DNA from: Dendrophyllia cribrosa
Lineage: Eukaryota; Cnidaria; Anthozoa; Scleractinia; Dendrophylliidae
DNA: 64,000 nucleotides
Reading direction: 5' to 3'
Assembly (NCBI GenBank): GCA_024195265.1
Contig: JAJLRJ010000001.1
Span: 3,014,410-3,078,409 of the forward strand
Every line of letters begins with the position of its first letter. Positions within the stretch are counted from its first letter, which is position 1. Positions 33,275 through 46,692 of this stretch are shown here, one piece after another. The translations under genes were made by a program, and so were the position numbers. The notes under the pieces are model-generated. The model was not told the DNA's origin. It saw nothing but the letters and a program-made list of their open reading frames with translations, and ran no database searches.

Positions 33275-36200
33275 CTTTGCAAATTATTGATGAAAGTCTC
33301 GTATGAGGGCCGTACGCATTTGCGCGAGCGGGGCCGGAAAAAGCCGTACGGCCCTACTACAAAAGCGGACGGCTTCGCGCGTTAAAATTTCAAGTAATTT
33401 TGTCTCCAAATTGGTCATATGATAAAATACTTATTGACTAAGTTAGGTCGAGCCGGATGGGGAAAAATTTGGCTCTCGGTCATGGCGCACGGACCTTGCT
33501 GCGCTCGGTCCGTACGCCATGACCTCGAGCCAAATATTTTCCCATGCATCCGGCCCTCCCCGTTTTAGTCAATAAGTACATATAATTGCACATTTGAGTT
33601 TGGCAAACATGTTTCGGATACTTCAGTATCCATCATCAGCTCGGAATGTTTACAAAATTTGTAACTGTATATATAAAATTAATAACAAAGAAATGTTGAT
33701 TATAAATGGTAGAAATAATAGCTAATTACAAATGTGTGAGAATATTACATAATACGGGATACTACGAAATTAGCGGAATACAACTGACGGTAGACTAAAG
33801 TGATACGGATATAGATCTGTGAAAATATTACATAATACTAAAGGGATACAACAAAATATATGATACTTCTATGAAAAACAAAACGTAGTGATGATACTGA
33901 AGGATAAAAATTACGTTTTGTTTTTCATAGAAGTATCATATATTTCGTTGTATCCTTTTAGTTGCGTCGACGAAGGAGACACTTCCTAATCTTGTCGGCT
34001 AGGCGGAACGAATCGAGAAAAGTGTCGGTACCAAATCTGCGCCATCTTGAAACGTCACAATAGTATCCAGCATGCTTAGCACGTCGTCTAAGCGGAACGA
34101 ATCGAGAAAAGTGTCGGTACCAATTCTGCGCCATCTTGAAACGTCTTGATACTAGCACTATCTGATAATTGAGCGTTATGAATAAAAGTTGTTTGTCTCC
34201 GCAGACAAGCCCAATATTGTATAGTTTTTTTTATTCGCTTAAGAGAGAGCAATGAAAATTTCTGGACTTCATTCTAAATAGATCAAAATAACTACTGCAG
34301 CTAATACTGTTTGCGTACGTGACCTACATGTAGCTTGACCTAGCTTGAGATCGCTTGCGCGTGTTATTTAACTATTATAGCGCTCAAGCTTACGTGATAT
34401 TGCCTAATACTTAGCCGACGAGGCCGTAGGCCGAGTCGGCTAAAATTAGGCGATATCACGTAAGCTTGAGCGCTATAATAGTTTTATAATTCAACATATT
34501 GATAACACAAAGCACAGTTTGAAGAGAAAATATCGCCGACAAGCCTTTTATTTTAAAAAAAGCTTACATATGTTTTAACGCGCGAAACTTGCAACATCAC
34601 ACAGTTCAGGAATGAAAGTGGCGCCTTTGTCAATATTGCGCAAACTTGAACACTATAACTGTTTTATAATTCAACACATTGATAACAAATCACAGTTTCG
34701 AGAAAAAAATCATTGAGATATACAACCTTTCATTAAGTAAAAAGGTTAACAACAATATTTTACCTCGGACCATTTCTTAAACAACAAACAGCGAATGCCG
34801 AAACTTTTGCCAAGCTAAAATTAATTTAGCGTACACAATCAGTTGAGAGTTTCTACGAAGAGCTTTCGTCTACTCAAAGAACGGGACAGAGTAGTGACTA
34901 CAAGAATTAAAACATAGTAAAATGGCATAGAATGTCTTTATAGTTACAAGTGTTTCGTATCTTAAAAAGTTCAATTCAGAATCAAAACAAATTGAACAAA
35001 CACACGGCTACGAACCTAAACATAGCGGCGAAAAGTCGGAAAGAACTGCAGCGTACAAAAATTCACAGCTAAAGGATACAAGAAACGGTTAAAACATCGT
35101 ACCTGTAGTTGATTTGGCTTTTTATTCCCTTCCATCAGCACCATATTTTCAAACATCGAAGTACAAGCTGAGTCGATCAATGTTGTTTACAAACTTGCTC
35201 GTTTTTTAGCTCCTATACCAGCCGTAATGACGAGATCAGAAACTTTTCTGAGAAAGCATCAAGTCTATATCATATTCCAGAGGTGATTACCAAAGGAATT
35301 TTACGAAAATTGTGCTCCTTCATTCACTCCTTGTCGGCGAGCGGTTAAACTTTGAACCAGTTTTCATTCAGCTACGCCAAGAAACACTGCGACCGCGACA
35401 ACGCGAAAATTTCGCGCCTTTTTTGCCCTGACCAATCATGTGAACAATATTTTTTCTCTTTTCTTTTCTTCTCTTTTTTTCTTTCTTTTCCCTTTTTTAA
35501 CTAATAGTTCACGCACTTTTTCGCCCAAAAACACGAAATTGCAAGCAGCAGTCATTTTCACTTTCCTTCAAAATACCAAATTTACCGCCATCGCTGATTA
35601 TACGTCCGATGTGGACATAACATATATCGATAACTTTTTGACCATATTTGGGCAGTGTATCAATGTGTTGAATTATAATATAAATTACATTACAGCATCG
35701 AAAGCACACTACTTTCGTAGAAGAGAGGAAAATATGACATCTTCACAGCAATCAGCCCCGGAGAAGAACCTTCGTCCATGCTTAACACAACTTCTAGACT
35801 TCTATGCTGAATACAACTTCTAGACGTTGAGATACTGACGTGTACTGAGGCGTATCATTTCAGAATCGGAGAAATATAAACCGAAATGAAATCAAGACAA
35901 ATATACTATTTATATGTCGGAAAAATCTGAGACCTTTCGGAGTACACAGCACAGCAGAATATGAAGGATTTTTTCCGATTCCACGGCGATAGCGTGAATT
36001 TGTTTGACGTCGGCCCGACGTTTTTGCCTGCGTGACATATCTCGTGACATAGCCCCTTAACTGAGGTACTACGTAGGTCAAGACGAGGTGCCACGGGATA
36101 AGGAGACGCACTATAGTCTATGATTACTGCTAGTATTATTTAATATTTAACAGATATTATTTGTATTCCGTTATTTGTATCCCGCTTATTTCGTTGTATT

Positions 36201-36420
36201 TCCGTAGTATGTAATATTCTCACAGATTTGTAATTAGCTATTATTTCTACTATTTATAATCAACATTTCTTTGTTATTAACATGCAGTAAACATCCTGAA
36301 CAGATGATGGATACTGAAGAATCCGAAACATGTTTTCCAAACTCAAACGGCCATTATGTCGTGTTTCTGAAATGTGTAATATCCATAATATTGCTACGAA
36401 ATTTCGGTATCAATTAACTT
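33275..36420. mobile_element. Long inverted-repeat element, copy 2 (longest copy)
   Basis: 33275-33965 matches 19870-20935 and 35823-36420 matches 20935-21540. Between them lie about 1.86 kb (33967-35822) that copy 1 lacks, including a tandem pair of a segment with GCGGAACGAATCGAGAAAAG (about 33988-34145) and AT-rich sequence. A 127-codon frame at 35440-35823 has no recognisable domain and is probably not a gene. A shorter, inverted piece of the same family lies at 44938-45640. Confidence 0.7.
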
Positions 36421-37030
36421 TATTTTAACATGGTAAAACGGCTCAGTAAAACTGTTTTTCAGACATGCCGTGCACTTAAATATAATCTAATCTAAATAAT
36501 AATCAAAAAATACATATATATATATAGTGGCAAAAAAAAACTGATATACTATACTAGTGTAAAGAATACTGATACGATTAACGATTATTCTTGTTAGTTA
36601 GTTTTAATTATCTTTGAAAAGCCCCCTTGGGGAAAGGTAATAAAGTATGTATGTATGTATGTATTAATAAAAACACTAACTTACATCATAATATGCTATT
36701 TACCCAATGAAAATTTAAGCTACAATCACAGATGCGTGTTACAGAACCGAAGGTTCTATTTTTGATTCGAGGCGGCTCTTTTGAAGACGGTTAAACAACT
36801 GAGTTCTCGTATTTCGTTGGGAAGCTCGTTCCAGGCAATGGCACCACGATAGAAGAAAGATCGTTTCATAAACTTAGTTTTAGGCTTAGGTAGTTGTAGG
36901 TCAAATTTGCTGCCTTTAAGATTGTAGCTATGTACCTCTGAGCTCAGTTTAAACAGATTTTGTAAATAGTCTGGTGCTATACTATGAAAGACTTTGAACA
37001 TCATAATCTGCAATTGCAAGAGCGACGTTT
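36421..37030 (-). mobile_element. LINE 3' end, minus strand
   Basis: On the - strand from 37019 to 36756 a frame reads MMFKVFHSIAPDYLQNLF ... FFYRGAIAWNELPNEIRE ..., the characteristic C-terminus of CR1/L2-type reverse transcriptases. A (GTAT)n run at 36645-36664 lies towards the 3' side. Confidence 0.8.
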
Positions 37031-37189
37031 TTTAACTGAGTCGGGTGAATACAGTTTGCGAGACTACTGATGTGTGAAACAACAAACATTATTGGTGACA
37101 TGTTTCTTTGTGATTAAAGCGAACATGAGAACGTTGACATGTGTGGCACTTCTAGGATTAAAAACTAACAATTAATCTCGACTCTCCCT

Positions 37190-37221
<32 letters not shown>
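37190..37221. repeat. Poly-C run of 32 bases
   Basis: Uninterrupted C tract directly before the Mutator-like element. Exact length is uncertain because such runs are error-prone in assemblies. Confidence 0.9.
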
Positions 37222-37222
<1 letters not shown>

Positions 37223-37242
37223 CCCCCTAAACGTTCAGTGGA

Positions 37243-38513
37243 CGTTAAGCTCAACCTCGTTCCCACGGTCTCTCTTCTTCCCGCCCCCTGGAGCGAGAGA
37301 GAGAGAGAGAGACCCTGGTTGGGGCTGGTCACGTGTCTCCCAGAATCTGGGAGATTCCAATTAAAGGACACGGGGGAGGGGTGGCAAAGTGTGAAATTTG
37401 TCTGCTCTTGCTGGGCATTGCGAAACAAATGAAAAAGCGTTCGGCGGCTCGCGACAAATGCAATGTGAAGCGGCGGTCATCCGCAGACTTCGAAAACATA
37501 TCCTGAGAGTGTAAGTTCCTTTAGGATCAGAGGAATTGTCACGGCGCTTGAAGATTTGCCGCAGTAAAGCTAATTTTGGACTTGCTACAGAATGCAATCC
37601 AATTTTATTACTTGACGCCGCTAAGCCCGCGCTCTTGATTTATGGCATTTTTCCGGACTGGGATGAATTATCGCTACATACTGCTTAACAGGCGATCTTC
37701 AAGCTTCATTCGAAAGTGTTGCCGTCTGTTCTCGGGCGATGGCAAAGCAAGAAAGAAGCGGCCGCCACGGACCAAATGTTTGCCATGCTGATCGACAGTA
37801 CACTTTTACGAGGTAGAGAAGACAATGACAGCTAATGATAGCTTTTACTCTTCGTGTGTGAGGCATGTTGTTTTGTTTAATGTTCACCAGTTCCAGTCGT
37901 TTGAATGTCTATACATCGTTCATTTGTATACTTGTGAATCTTTGAGCAACAACATTTTATCCTTGCACATTGTTTATTCGCTTTTTTTTTATCGTTTGAC
38001 TCAACCGTTTCCGGCGTTATTTCAATTTTAGGACTTTGTTCATATTATGTTCAGTTCGAAACTTATAAGCTGTCAGGATCTTTTGTCCCTATTTATTCAG
38101 TTATAAACGCCAGGCATAATATGAACAGCAAAATTCAAGCACTTTTCACGGCCAAAGAGATATCTAACATCCCTATTCGATTGACGATAAGCCTGGGATG
38201 TTTTATCTGTTTTATTCCGGGTCTTGCTATAATCACAGAGAATTGTTTACGTCTTTTATATATATCTTGCAGTACAGATTCCTATTTTCAACAAGAGGTT
38301 ATGGAACATGTAGACAAATGCCATATTTATTTCACAGCCATAGCTGAAACCTAGCCACTGTAAAGAAAACAAGACAACGTTACAAATACTGTCGACCCCT
38401 CCTTAGGATTATAATTGTCCAAGAGACACGTGACCAGCCCCAACCAGGGTCTCTCTCTCTCGCTCCAGGGGGCGGGAAGAAGAGAGACCCTGGGAACGAG
38501 GTTGCGTTAAGCT
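37243..38513. mobile_element. Mutator-like non-autonomous element with long inverted ends
   Basis: The 9-base target duplication CGTTAAGCT (37243-37251 and 38505-38513) bounds inverted ends of roughly 90 bases that start CAACCTCGTTCCCA and continue through a GAGAGAGA stretch to TGGTCACGTG. Nine-base duplications and long inverted ends are typical of MULEs. No transposase is seen inside. Confidence 0.85.
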
Positions 38514-39079
38514 GGGAACTTGTGAATATGTCGACGGCCCCTAAATAGAATTCAGTGAAATGTCTCTAAGTAGAGCGTGCCGTTACTTAACAAGTAATAA
38601 AAGTTCAGTGATGTAATGTTCTGCTGCTTGAACAGAAAATCGAAAAAATTAGTTCCTACTAGTGAGAAATTTCAGTCATCTCGAACCGCAAAAAAATGTT
38701 CAAGCAAAACACAAAAAATCACCACTCAGCTGACCACTCCGCATAATAAAACTTCCGCAAAAATTTCTACACGGTATCTTTCGCACCTAGATCCCCTTCC
38801 ATCAGCACTCGCGATATTATTCCTTTTTCGTGCTGCATGTCCTCTGAACGTCTGGAACAGGCTACAATCGACCGTGTTCCAGCAAACAGGTCGATCCAGC
38901 GTCGATGCAGCCTCTCTTTTGGCAAGAGGAAGAATAACGAATGATGAATGAATGATTACATGAATGATGACACAAATTCATGGCATTTCTAAGAATTAAG
39001 GGTATTTTCCCTTTGTAAGGAAAGCTTTGCGTCACGTCAGGCATGTAAGTTATGTAAGTTATGTACAGTTGTAAAGTAC

Positions 39080-40937
39080 TATCAGAAACCAATAAGTGGG
39101 TTGAAACGTGTAACGCGCATTCACAGCTTCCGAATATTCATTTTTTGCTTAGTCAGACCATATTTGGAAACCTCTCGGTCCCTAGAGATTGGAAGCAAGT
39201 TGTTCTAGCGAATTGATTGGTCAATATTTTTATCTTGATTTTCCAAATATGGCTGTCAGTTTCTTAGGGACGGACCATTAGATTTTTGAGGGGGGGGTGG
39301 GGGGTGGGGGCAAATACCCAAAAAAAATTCGAGCACGGCCTTGAACTGCAAAAAAAATATCGTGCAAAACAAAAACCCCAGAAAAAAAATTCCTGCAAAG
39401 CTTTATATTTTTAGAACAATATTTTATATCCAGGAGCAGATGGTCAGAACACAAATAAATCACACTGACGTTGTAGAATGTTAGCGACTTATATGCACTT
39501 GGGGAGGATCAAATGTTCTATCTTTTCATTGGCTTGTTTAGTTTAGCCAATAACAATGGTTTATTTTTGACCCGACGTAAGTTGTGTTTCTTTGTAGGCT
39601 TTTTAGCTGATTTCATAAGCATGTAAGATATTTTCTGACACAAGGAATGGCTCTTTTATAGTTGTACAGTGGCATTGTAGGTACATTTATATCTCAATGG
39701 ATGAGAAATACTTTGTTTATGTGTTGTACAACAAGCTTGTAATTGCAAGAGCGGCGCTACCGGTGGGGCAGGTGGGGCATTTGCCCTACCAACTTTCGAC
39801 AGCAAAAAGGGGGTGGGCGGAGATGAATAGTGTAGCAACATCCTTTGACCAGATCTGATGGCGGGGCGCTTTAATGCATTAGAGTTTGCAAAATAAATAT
39901 TCCGTTAATTAATCAAAAGCCTACAATTTTAGCATCGGAGATACTTTAGACTGGAGATTGGATATTGTGAACCAAGCATTTCAATACCCCTTGAGTTACT
40001 CGGACGTCAGCTATCGGACTCCAGCTACCGACAAATCCATCAAACAAATCCATCGATGCTGTGAGTTATTAGCGCTCGGCCTCTGCCCTAAGAAGGCTCA
40101 AGACATATCTACGAACAAACTATGTCACAAGAAAGATTAAATCATTGCATTATCCAGACATTGCATTAACTGACAAATTGAACATGGCTGATATTGGAAA
40201 TCAGTTTCCTTCTTCCTCCAATGACAGAGAAAATCGCTTTGGAAAATTCGTTTACAAAGCCTTCCCATACTGAAAAGAATTGACAGAGAATATTCGAGTG
40301 ACAGTCGAATTTACTTTGAACAAACAACCAAAATGGAGTTACACCCAAGTTTCAGAAAGTGTTTCGTGTACATGTACTTTTCATGAGAATTAAACTGAAC
40401 TCAAAGCTGACCTTGGAAACTGTTTCTCCGGTCTCAGGAACGCTGGAAATAGCATTTCAGAGAGTTTCATTTCCAAAATTTCCCGGACCCCCCTAGAAGC
40501 TCGCGCCTTAGGCGCCCGGCACAGGAGATTCGCCCCACCAACATTATATTTCCTGCGCCGCCCCTGTAATTGTAAGATGGTTGTGTGTACTACGATGGGC
40601 TGTGGAAGCGACATCAACAGGGGGCTGGTGTAAAGAAAATTGTAGGGGCAGTTACAACACCGCGGCCAGGCTTCATGCTATCAAGCTGCTGTTACATCAG
40701 ATCTGACTTGCTATAGTATTCCTGTCTCTAGTATGGCCTTTCTAGTATTCCTAACACGTATATGTGTCAGGCATTAAAACATATAGACTCGCAAAAAAAA
40801 TATCATGCAAGCAAATCATGGCAAAAAGAAAAATCCTGCACAGTCTCGAGCGTAGAAAAAAATATCCTGCACCAAAAAATTGCCCAACCCCCTCCCCCCC
40901 CCCCCCCCCCCCTTCAAAAATCTAATGGCCGGTCCCT
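39080..40937. mobile_element. Insertion with G-rich/C-rich inverted ends, copy 2 only
   Basis: Inverted ends are seen at 39266 (AGGGACGGACCATTAGATTT then a G run) and at 40937 (its complement after a C run of about 20). TAAAGTAC occurs on both sides (about 39071 and 40935), and copy 1 has uninterrupted sequence there (about 22047). Small frames within have no recognisable domain. Confidence 0.65.
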
Positions 40938-41403
40938 AAAGTACTATATAATAGTTTGTTAGTACTGTTGATAGTGTTGCAGCATTAGAAAGTAATTTAA
41001 AACTTTCTATACCTAATGAAAACAACAGTGCAAACCTTCTCAGTTGCACACTGTTTTCCGTTCACTATGAAGTCTATGAACACTATCATTACAAATGATA
41101 ACAATATCAGTCACGGGAATCGAAATAATGCGCATCAGTTTGATAATTTAAACCTTTTCCCTAACGACATCAACGACTTGCAATCGAGCTCTTCAAACTT
41201 TGCTTTTATACAACTTTCGTTTTCGACTCAATTGGTGTCACTGGATCGCGTCAAATTTTATTTTAAGATTCTTTAATAAGAAAAGTTATGCACGGCACGA
41301 GGTTTTTAGAGGAGGGGCTAACCGATAACGGGAATTTTGCATACATGTTTTACATAAGCCACGGCATGTGATCAAAATTTTACCAGTCTGAAACCGAAAG
41401 TAA

Positions 41404-41588
41404 AGGCTGGTTTTCACTAGCGCATAAGCATAAGCACAAGCCAACATACGCAGACTCAGTAACATGTTGATAATTAGTGCCTATTGTTCTGTTTTGTTCA
41501 AACAATTGGAACTAATGAATAACACGTTACTGAGTCTGCTTATGTTGGCTTGTGCTTATGCTTATGCGCTAGTGAAAACCAGCCTTAA
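41404..41588. mobile_element. PIF/Harbinger-type MITE with long hairpin arms
   Basis: Arms of about 60 bases start AGGCTGGTTTTCACTAGCGC. TAA flanks both ends, and the other duplicate copy shows the uninterrupted site AGTAAAGGG near 26785, exactly as predicted for a TAA duplication. Confidence 0.9.
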
Positions 41589-41881
41589 AGGGACGCTTCA
41601 GTGATCTACTCAGTATACAATTGACTGGTTTTTACCTCGTCACTCGTCTTCTCAGCTGAGTTTGATCGTTTTGAGCACGTTGGTCTTTTTCTCTAAGTAG
41701 AAAAGACGATCTATTACAAGGCAGAGAAACTGAAGTTTTTTTAAATGCATATAATCCGTTTTGCGGAAGTAGTCATTATGTATTTATAAATTCGCTTTTC
41801 GGTAACCTCGTGCCAGTTAGTAAGAAAGGGATTTTCCCTTTTTGAGAAAAGGGATTTTTCCCATTGTTAGTGAAAACGTTG

Positions 41882-41889
41882 TATAAATA
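41882..41889 (+). promoter_or_regulatory. TATA box of helical gene B
   Basis: TATAAATA at the same distance from the start codon as in gene A. Confidence 0.6.
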
Positions 41890-41965
41890 AGCCAGAGCGC
41901 GCTAGCAAAAGTCATTATCACTAACGAAGAGCTACCAGAGAACTGCAGAAGAAGACTCCACAGCT

Positions 41966-44900
41966 ATGGCCGGCGGAAACAAGAAGAAATCGATTGTAGT
42001 AGAACCAGAGGAAGTAAACAACCTCTTCTCTTTACTAGACCAACTATTTAGAACTCGACAGAAATGTCAGGACGTTCTGGTATGTTTAAAAAGTTCTTTA
42101 TTTTCCGATAACGATAAAGTAATCTTGTTGTAAATTGATGCAGTCAACACAAATCATGTTTTCTCTCTCTTTTCTGTCTTCTCTTTTAAGACAAATCAGT
42201 TTGTAAACCGTTTCAAATACAAATATTCGCCTTAATTTGTAAATCAGTTAGACATAAATAAGCAAATGTGACAACATGATAACACATCACATCACATCAC
42301 ATTTCTCGAAATGTTACAAGTTTTCTTGGTTCCCAAAATGTCTTCTGGGGACATTATGTTTACATAAAAATAGAAAGAAAACTGTAGTAACATTGAGAAA
42401 TTATGTCTACAGTCGTTTGCTCATCGCATGTTATTCTTGCTGAGTAAAATCACAAACCAGTCTGTATTCACTTTAAGCCGATCGTTTAGCTTAAATGACC
42501 TTAAATCAGTTGGAGTTTACATGTTTTAAATTGATTTTTTTTCCGTAGGAGCCATTACTTCTGAACAACGGACTAAATAGCGAATTGGTCAACTTCCTGG
42601 AGTTTCGGGAACTTACAACGTCTCTCGTAAAAAGGGTGAGCATAACACTGAAATTTTATCTCGTTAAATTTTCACAACATGAAGTAAAAAAAATATGTTT
42701 CAAGCACTTATAGTTTTTGGATTTTTGTAGTACGATTTCCGGGAAAGATATTAGTAAGTAAGTAAAAACTTTATTTATAGAGCGTGACACATAACAGTTT
42801 TCACTGACGAACCAGTGGCCCTCTATCTTAAAATTAACAATATTTTACATGTACAAATATAATGCTATGCTATATTGAGGGTTAATTAAACCGTGAACAA
42901 GTGGTCCGACAAGGAAGACAACGGTAAGGGATTCCCCCTAGACCCAAGATTAGCATTAAATTGCGTCATTTTATTTTGCGTCCGCAAATAGATCTTGCTT
43001 CTTTTGTGTCTTGGAGTCTATTGCATCTATTGTCTTGGAGTCGTTGGGAAATATTAGCTAATATTTGCTTTTTTCAGTTTCGGTTTTAGCCTAAATCAGG
43101 AGCCCATGCGCAGGTTACAAAAATTTAAGTTTCCACTTGAGTGAAAGAACAAACAGAAAGGATACTGCTCAACGTTGTCTCATTTAAATAGTCACTCTTT
43201 GATTCCACCTACAAAATACAAACTAGAATCACCTTAAACACGTTAAACAGCAAAATACACAGCAACACGCAGGAAAGTGCTGCTCACTAGCTTTTATTTG
43301 AATGATCACACTTCGACTTCACATGCATGCTTCAATAGAATCACGTAAAACGGACTAAAGTGCTAGTTTATAGAAGACAAAAAATAACAAATATCATTAT
43401 CATTAACTGTCTCACAGAAAACTGCAGTGGGCATCATGCAAGATGATCTTCAAAGGTTCCGGCTTTTTGACGCGGCCGTGAAACTCGTGACTAAGAGCAC
43501 GGACGAGAGGGGACAGGAACTGAGTGAGCAGATGGATTCACTGTTATCAAGCATCAAACAGTTGATGTATAGGGTGGTGAGAAAAACTCTTTACTACAAC
43601 TGTCTATAAGAGATTACATCTTCCCCGAAACAAAAAAACAAAAACAGAAAAATATACTCCGTACTGTTTGAGATACGAGTGGAAATCTGGTTAATTAGTA
43701 ATAGTAATTGGACTGAGTGGAGTACAATTCAGGGAGTAATCGGGAGAGTCATTTCAAATCGGCCGAGCGCGAAGCGCGAGGACGATTTGAAATTACGAGC
43801 ACGATTACCTCTGAATCTACGACACGAAGTTCAATTACTAATTAATCGCATCAATAACCAAATTCGAGATTAAGAAGCTATGTCGACTCTTTTGTACTAA
43901 AAACGTCTTGGATATTTTCTGTCAGTTTGAAAGTAGAAGGAAAACAGCAAAAACGAGTCCATTCAAATACACCTGATTGACGCGCGCGCAACGTAGGTGT
44001 CCAATTACAGCTATCCAATTACAAAAAGTTGTAATTGGATAGCTGTAATTGGACACCCACGTGACCGCGCGCCAATTACGTGAGAAATAGGCGCGCGGAT
44101 GACCAATCATAATCGAGAATTTTGTTATTGATACGATTAAAGAAGAAATTGTTGTGAAAATGAGACGACGGCGTCAAAATTATGTGTTCACTTGTGTTTC
44201 AAGATCTCTCAAACTGTTCAACGAGTGTTTCTACTTATGGTGCAGATGAAGGGACGAAAAAATCTCATGAAAATGTACCGATATTAAAAGAAGGCGAAAC
44301 TACGGTGTTCGCTGGTGCCCGAAGTATGACAATTAATACGTGGTTTTTTATATACGTTATATATAGAATCTACGCTTAATCCAAAGGTGAAATGGTACAA
44401 GTTTTCAAACACGTTTTATCAGTCATCTGTACTCAGTTTTTACATAGTTTGGACAATATTTTTGTTTACAATGATTTATTTAAATATTCTTTTGTTTTAT
44501 TTTCAACAGCTCCAAAAGAATCATGTGTTAGTTCCTAACCCACCAAGTTCAGAAAATCTGGAAAAAGACCTCAACAAAACTACTCGAGAATTTCTGGTAA
44601 GATCTTGTACTTCCATATCTTCCAGATACCACGCAGCTCTTAACAACCTCTAATTTCATTGGACCTGTATATCACGCAGCTCTATTGTTTTTAGGTCTAG
44701 GGTCCATTGTTGTGTTGTTTGTTCTATTGTTTTCTCAGCAAATCAGAGAAGACCTTGTAAGAGCTGCGTACTGCCCCATATCTTCCGTTTTATTGGCAGG
44801 GAAAGCGAAAGTCGTCACGTGACGTCTGCTTCATCACTTCACGCGGAAATTTAAAGCAAAACTACCTTGAAAATTGAGCTTAGAGAAAAAAATTGAAAAG

Positions 44901-46265
44901 AAAAGAAAACTCATCTATAATTAACAATTAGACTAGTAGTAATCATAGATTATAGTGCGTCTCCTTATCCCGTGGCACCTCGTCTTGACCTACGTAGTAC
45001 CTCAGTTTCAGCCACCGTTTAAAGAGGCTATGTCGCGAGAAATGTCACGCAGGCAAAAATGTCTTGCCTACATCAAACAAATTCACGCTATCGCCGTGGA
45101 ATCAGGCAAAATCCTTCAATTCTGCCATGCTGTGTACTCCGAAAGGTCTCAGATTTTTCCGACATATAAATACATGTAGTATATTTGTCTTGATTTAATT
45201 TCCGGTTATTTCCCCGATTCTTAAATCATACGCCTCGGTACATGTCAGTATCTCAATGTCTAGAAGTTGCAGTCAGCATATGTTTAATCAGTTGAAAATG
45301 GACAAAGGTTCTTCTCCGGTGCTGATTACTGTGAAATCAACCCAAAAGTTGTCATATTTTTCTCTCTTCTACGAAAGAAGTGTGCTTTCAATGCTGTAAC
45401 GTAATTTATAGTAACACGCACACGCAAGCGATCTCAAGGTCAAGCTAGGTCACGTACGCGAAAAGTGACAGCTGTAGTAGTTATTTTGATCTGTTTTCAA
45501 TGAAGTCCAGAAATCTAAGCATGCTGGATACTATTGTGACGTTTCAAGATGGCGCAGATTTGGTACCGACACTTTTCTCGATTCGTTCCGCCTAGCCGAC
45601 AAGATTAGGAAGCGTCTCCTTCGTCGACGCAATTATGAGCTCGAGATTTCTATCGTGTGATAGATGATGCGGGCTTCGCCCTCATTAACTATCACGCGAT
45701 AGAAATCAAGAACGAACAATCCAATTGTTTTAGTATAAATCTACCAGACGTTCAAAATTTAACAACAAATACTCTTCACAGGAGACACTTCGAAAACGCG
45801 AAGAAGCGGCCGCCATTAGGCTGCTCACTCTACTCACTTTTTACAACAGAATAGATAGTGAGTAGCGTAGCCAATAAGAGAACAGCATTCGTGATAGAAC
45901 GCTAGTGGAATTATACTAATGATTGATGATGTGTGTGGGGCCGGGGGGGGACGATCTCTGTGAACTTTTCCTTAATTCATTAATTAAAGTAAACATGCAT
46001 GATATTGACAAATGAATCCTGATGTCAACTGCAGTTATCTTTCTTCTTTCAGGAAATTGTTAAAGAAGACAACAAGGAAAATGCCGAAATGCAGGTCTCC
46101 TGCGAAATGATATTCACGGAAGCCATAATTGAGGAGGATTTCACTGACAACAATGAAGACCCCGGCTTCAGAACTCTTTGTGACGTCAGAAATTACGTCA
46201 TTGTTAGGGATTTGCGTAATTTGATGCTACGCTTCCAAAGAGATCTGGGAAATCTCACTGAATAG
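41966..46265 (+). CDS. Helical gene B: close paralogue of gene A, five phase-0 exons
   Basis: Exons 41966-42079, 42549-42635, 43418-43576, 44510-44596 and 46053-46265, all phase 0, encode 219 residues. Compared by eye with gene A there are about 17 amino-acid-changing and 3 silent base differences plus one codon deletion in exon 2. Several changes alter charge (Arg to Leu, Lys to Glu, His to Asp, Lys to Leu, Met to Glu). Splice sites and frame are intact, so both copies look expressible. Intron 4 is enlarged by several insertions. Family not recognised. Confidence 0.8.
43696..44140. mobile_element. Insertion in an intron of gene B with internal hairpin
   Basis: Absent from gene A, where GGTTAATTAAAGGAGAAATT is continuous. 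It holds a perfect-looking hairpin TGTCCAATTACAGCTATCCA and its complement at about 43999-44054. Class unknown. Confidence 0.6.
44626..44782. mobile_element. Small insertion in gene B intron 4
   Basis: Flanked by CCATATCTTCC-like sequence on both sides; gene A has a single CCATATCTTCCG here. Begins near ACCACGCAGCTC. Class unknown. Confidence 0.55.
44938..45640 (-). mobile_element. Fragment of the long inverted-repeat element, reversed
   Basis: Carries in inverse orientation sequences of copy 2 of that family: 44940-45240 matches about 35870-36120 and 45500-45630 matches about 33975-34080. It interrupts the hairpin MITE region of gene B's intron. Confidence 0.75.
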
Positions 46266-46692
46266 TTTCATTTTAAGGAAAAGTACTGATGATTTATTGG
46301 TAAGGTGATCACCGCATTTAATATGTACGTGACAGCCTGTTGAAAAGTTGAGGAATTTACTTTTTGCTGAACACCGTTATTCCGCACCATAACGAAAGTA
46401 ATCGCTTTAACAAAGTATTTAGAGTGCGATCGTGATTGTACAATATAGAAGCTTACAAAGTTGCACTTATATTAACTTTTTGCGAGATATAAAGCGTATT
46501 TATAGACACCATAAGTTATCAACTGTGTAGTAAAATATTTTGTAAATAAGACATCTATTAACTAAAATAAGATTATAAAGTACTGTATTATTGAAAAGAA
46601 ATGTATTGCTAAAGTGAGAAAACGAGAATAATAATTCTCAAAAATAAATGTTATATATTTAAAATAATTTGTTACTCGTGATCATTTTAATT

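Noticed and set aside
35440..35823. 127-codon frame in the long inverted-repeat element
   Set aside because: No domain, biased composition at the start, and absent from the other copies of the element.
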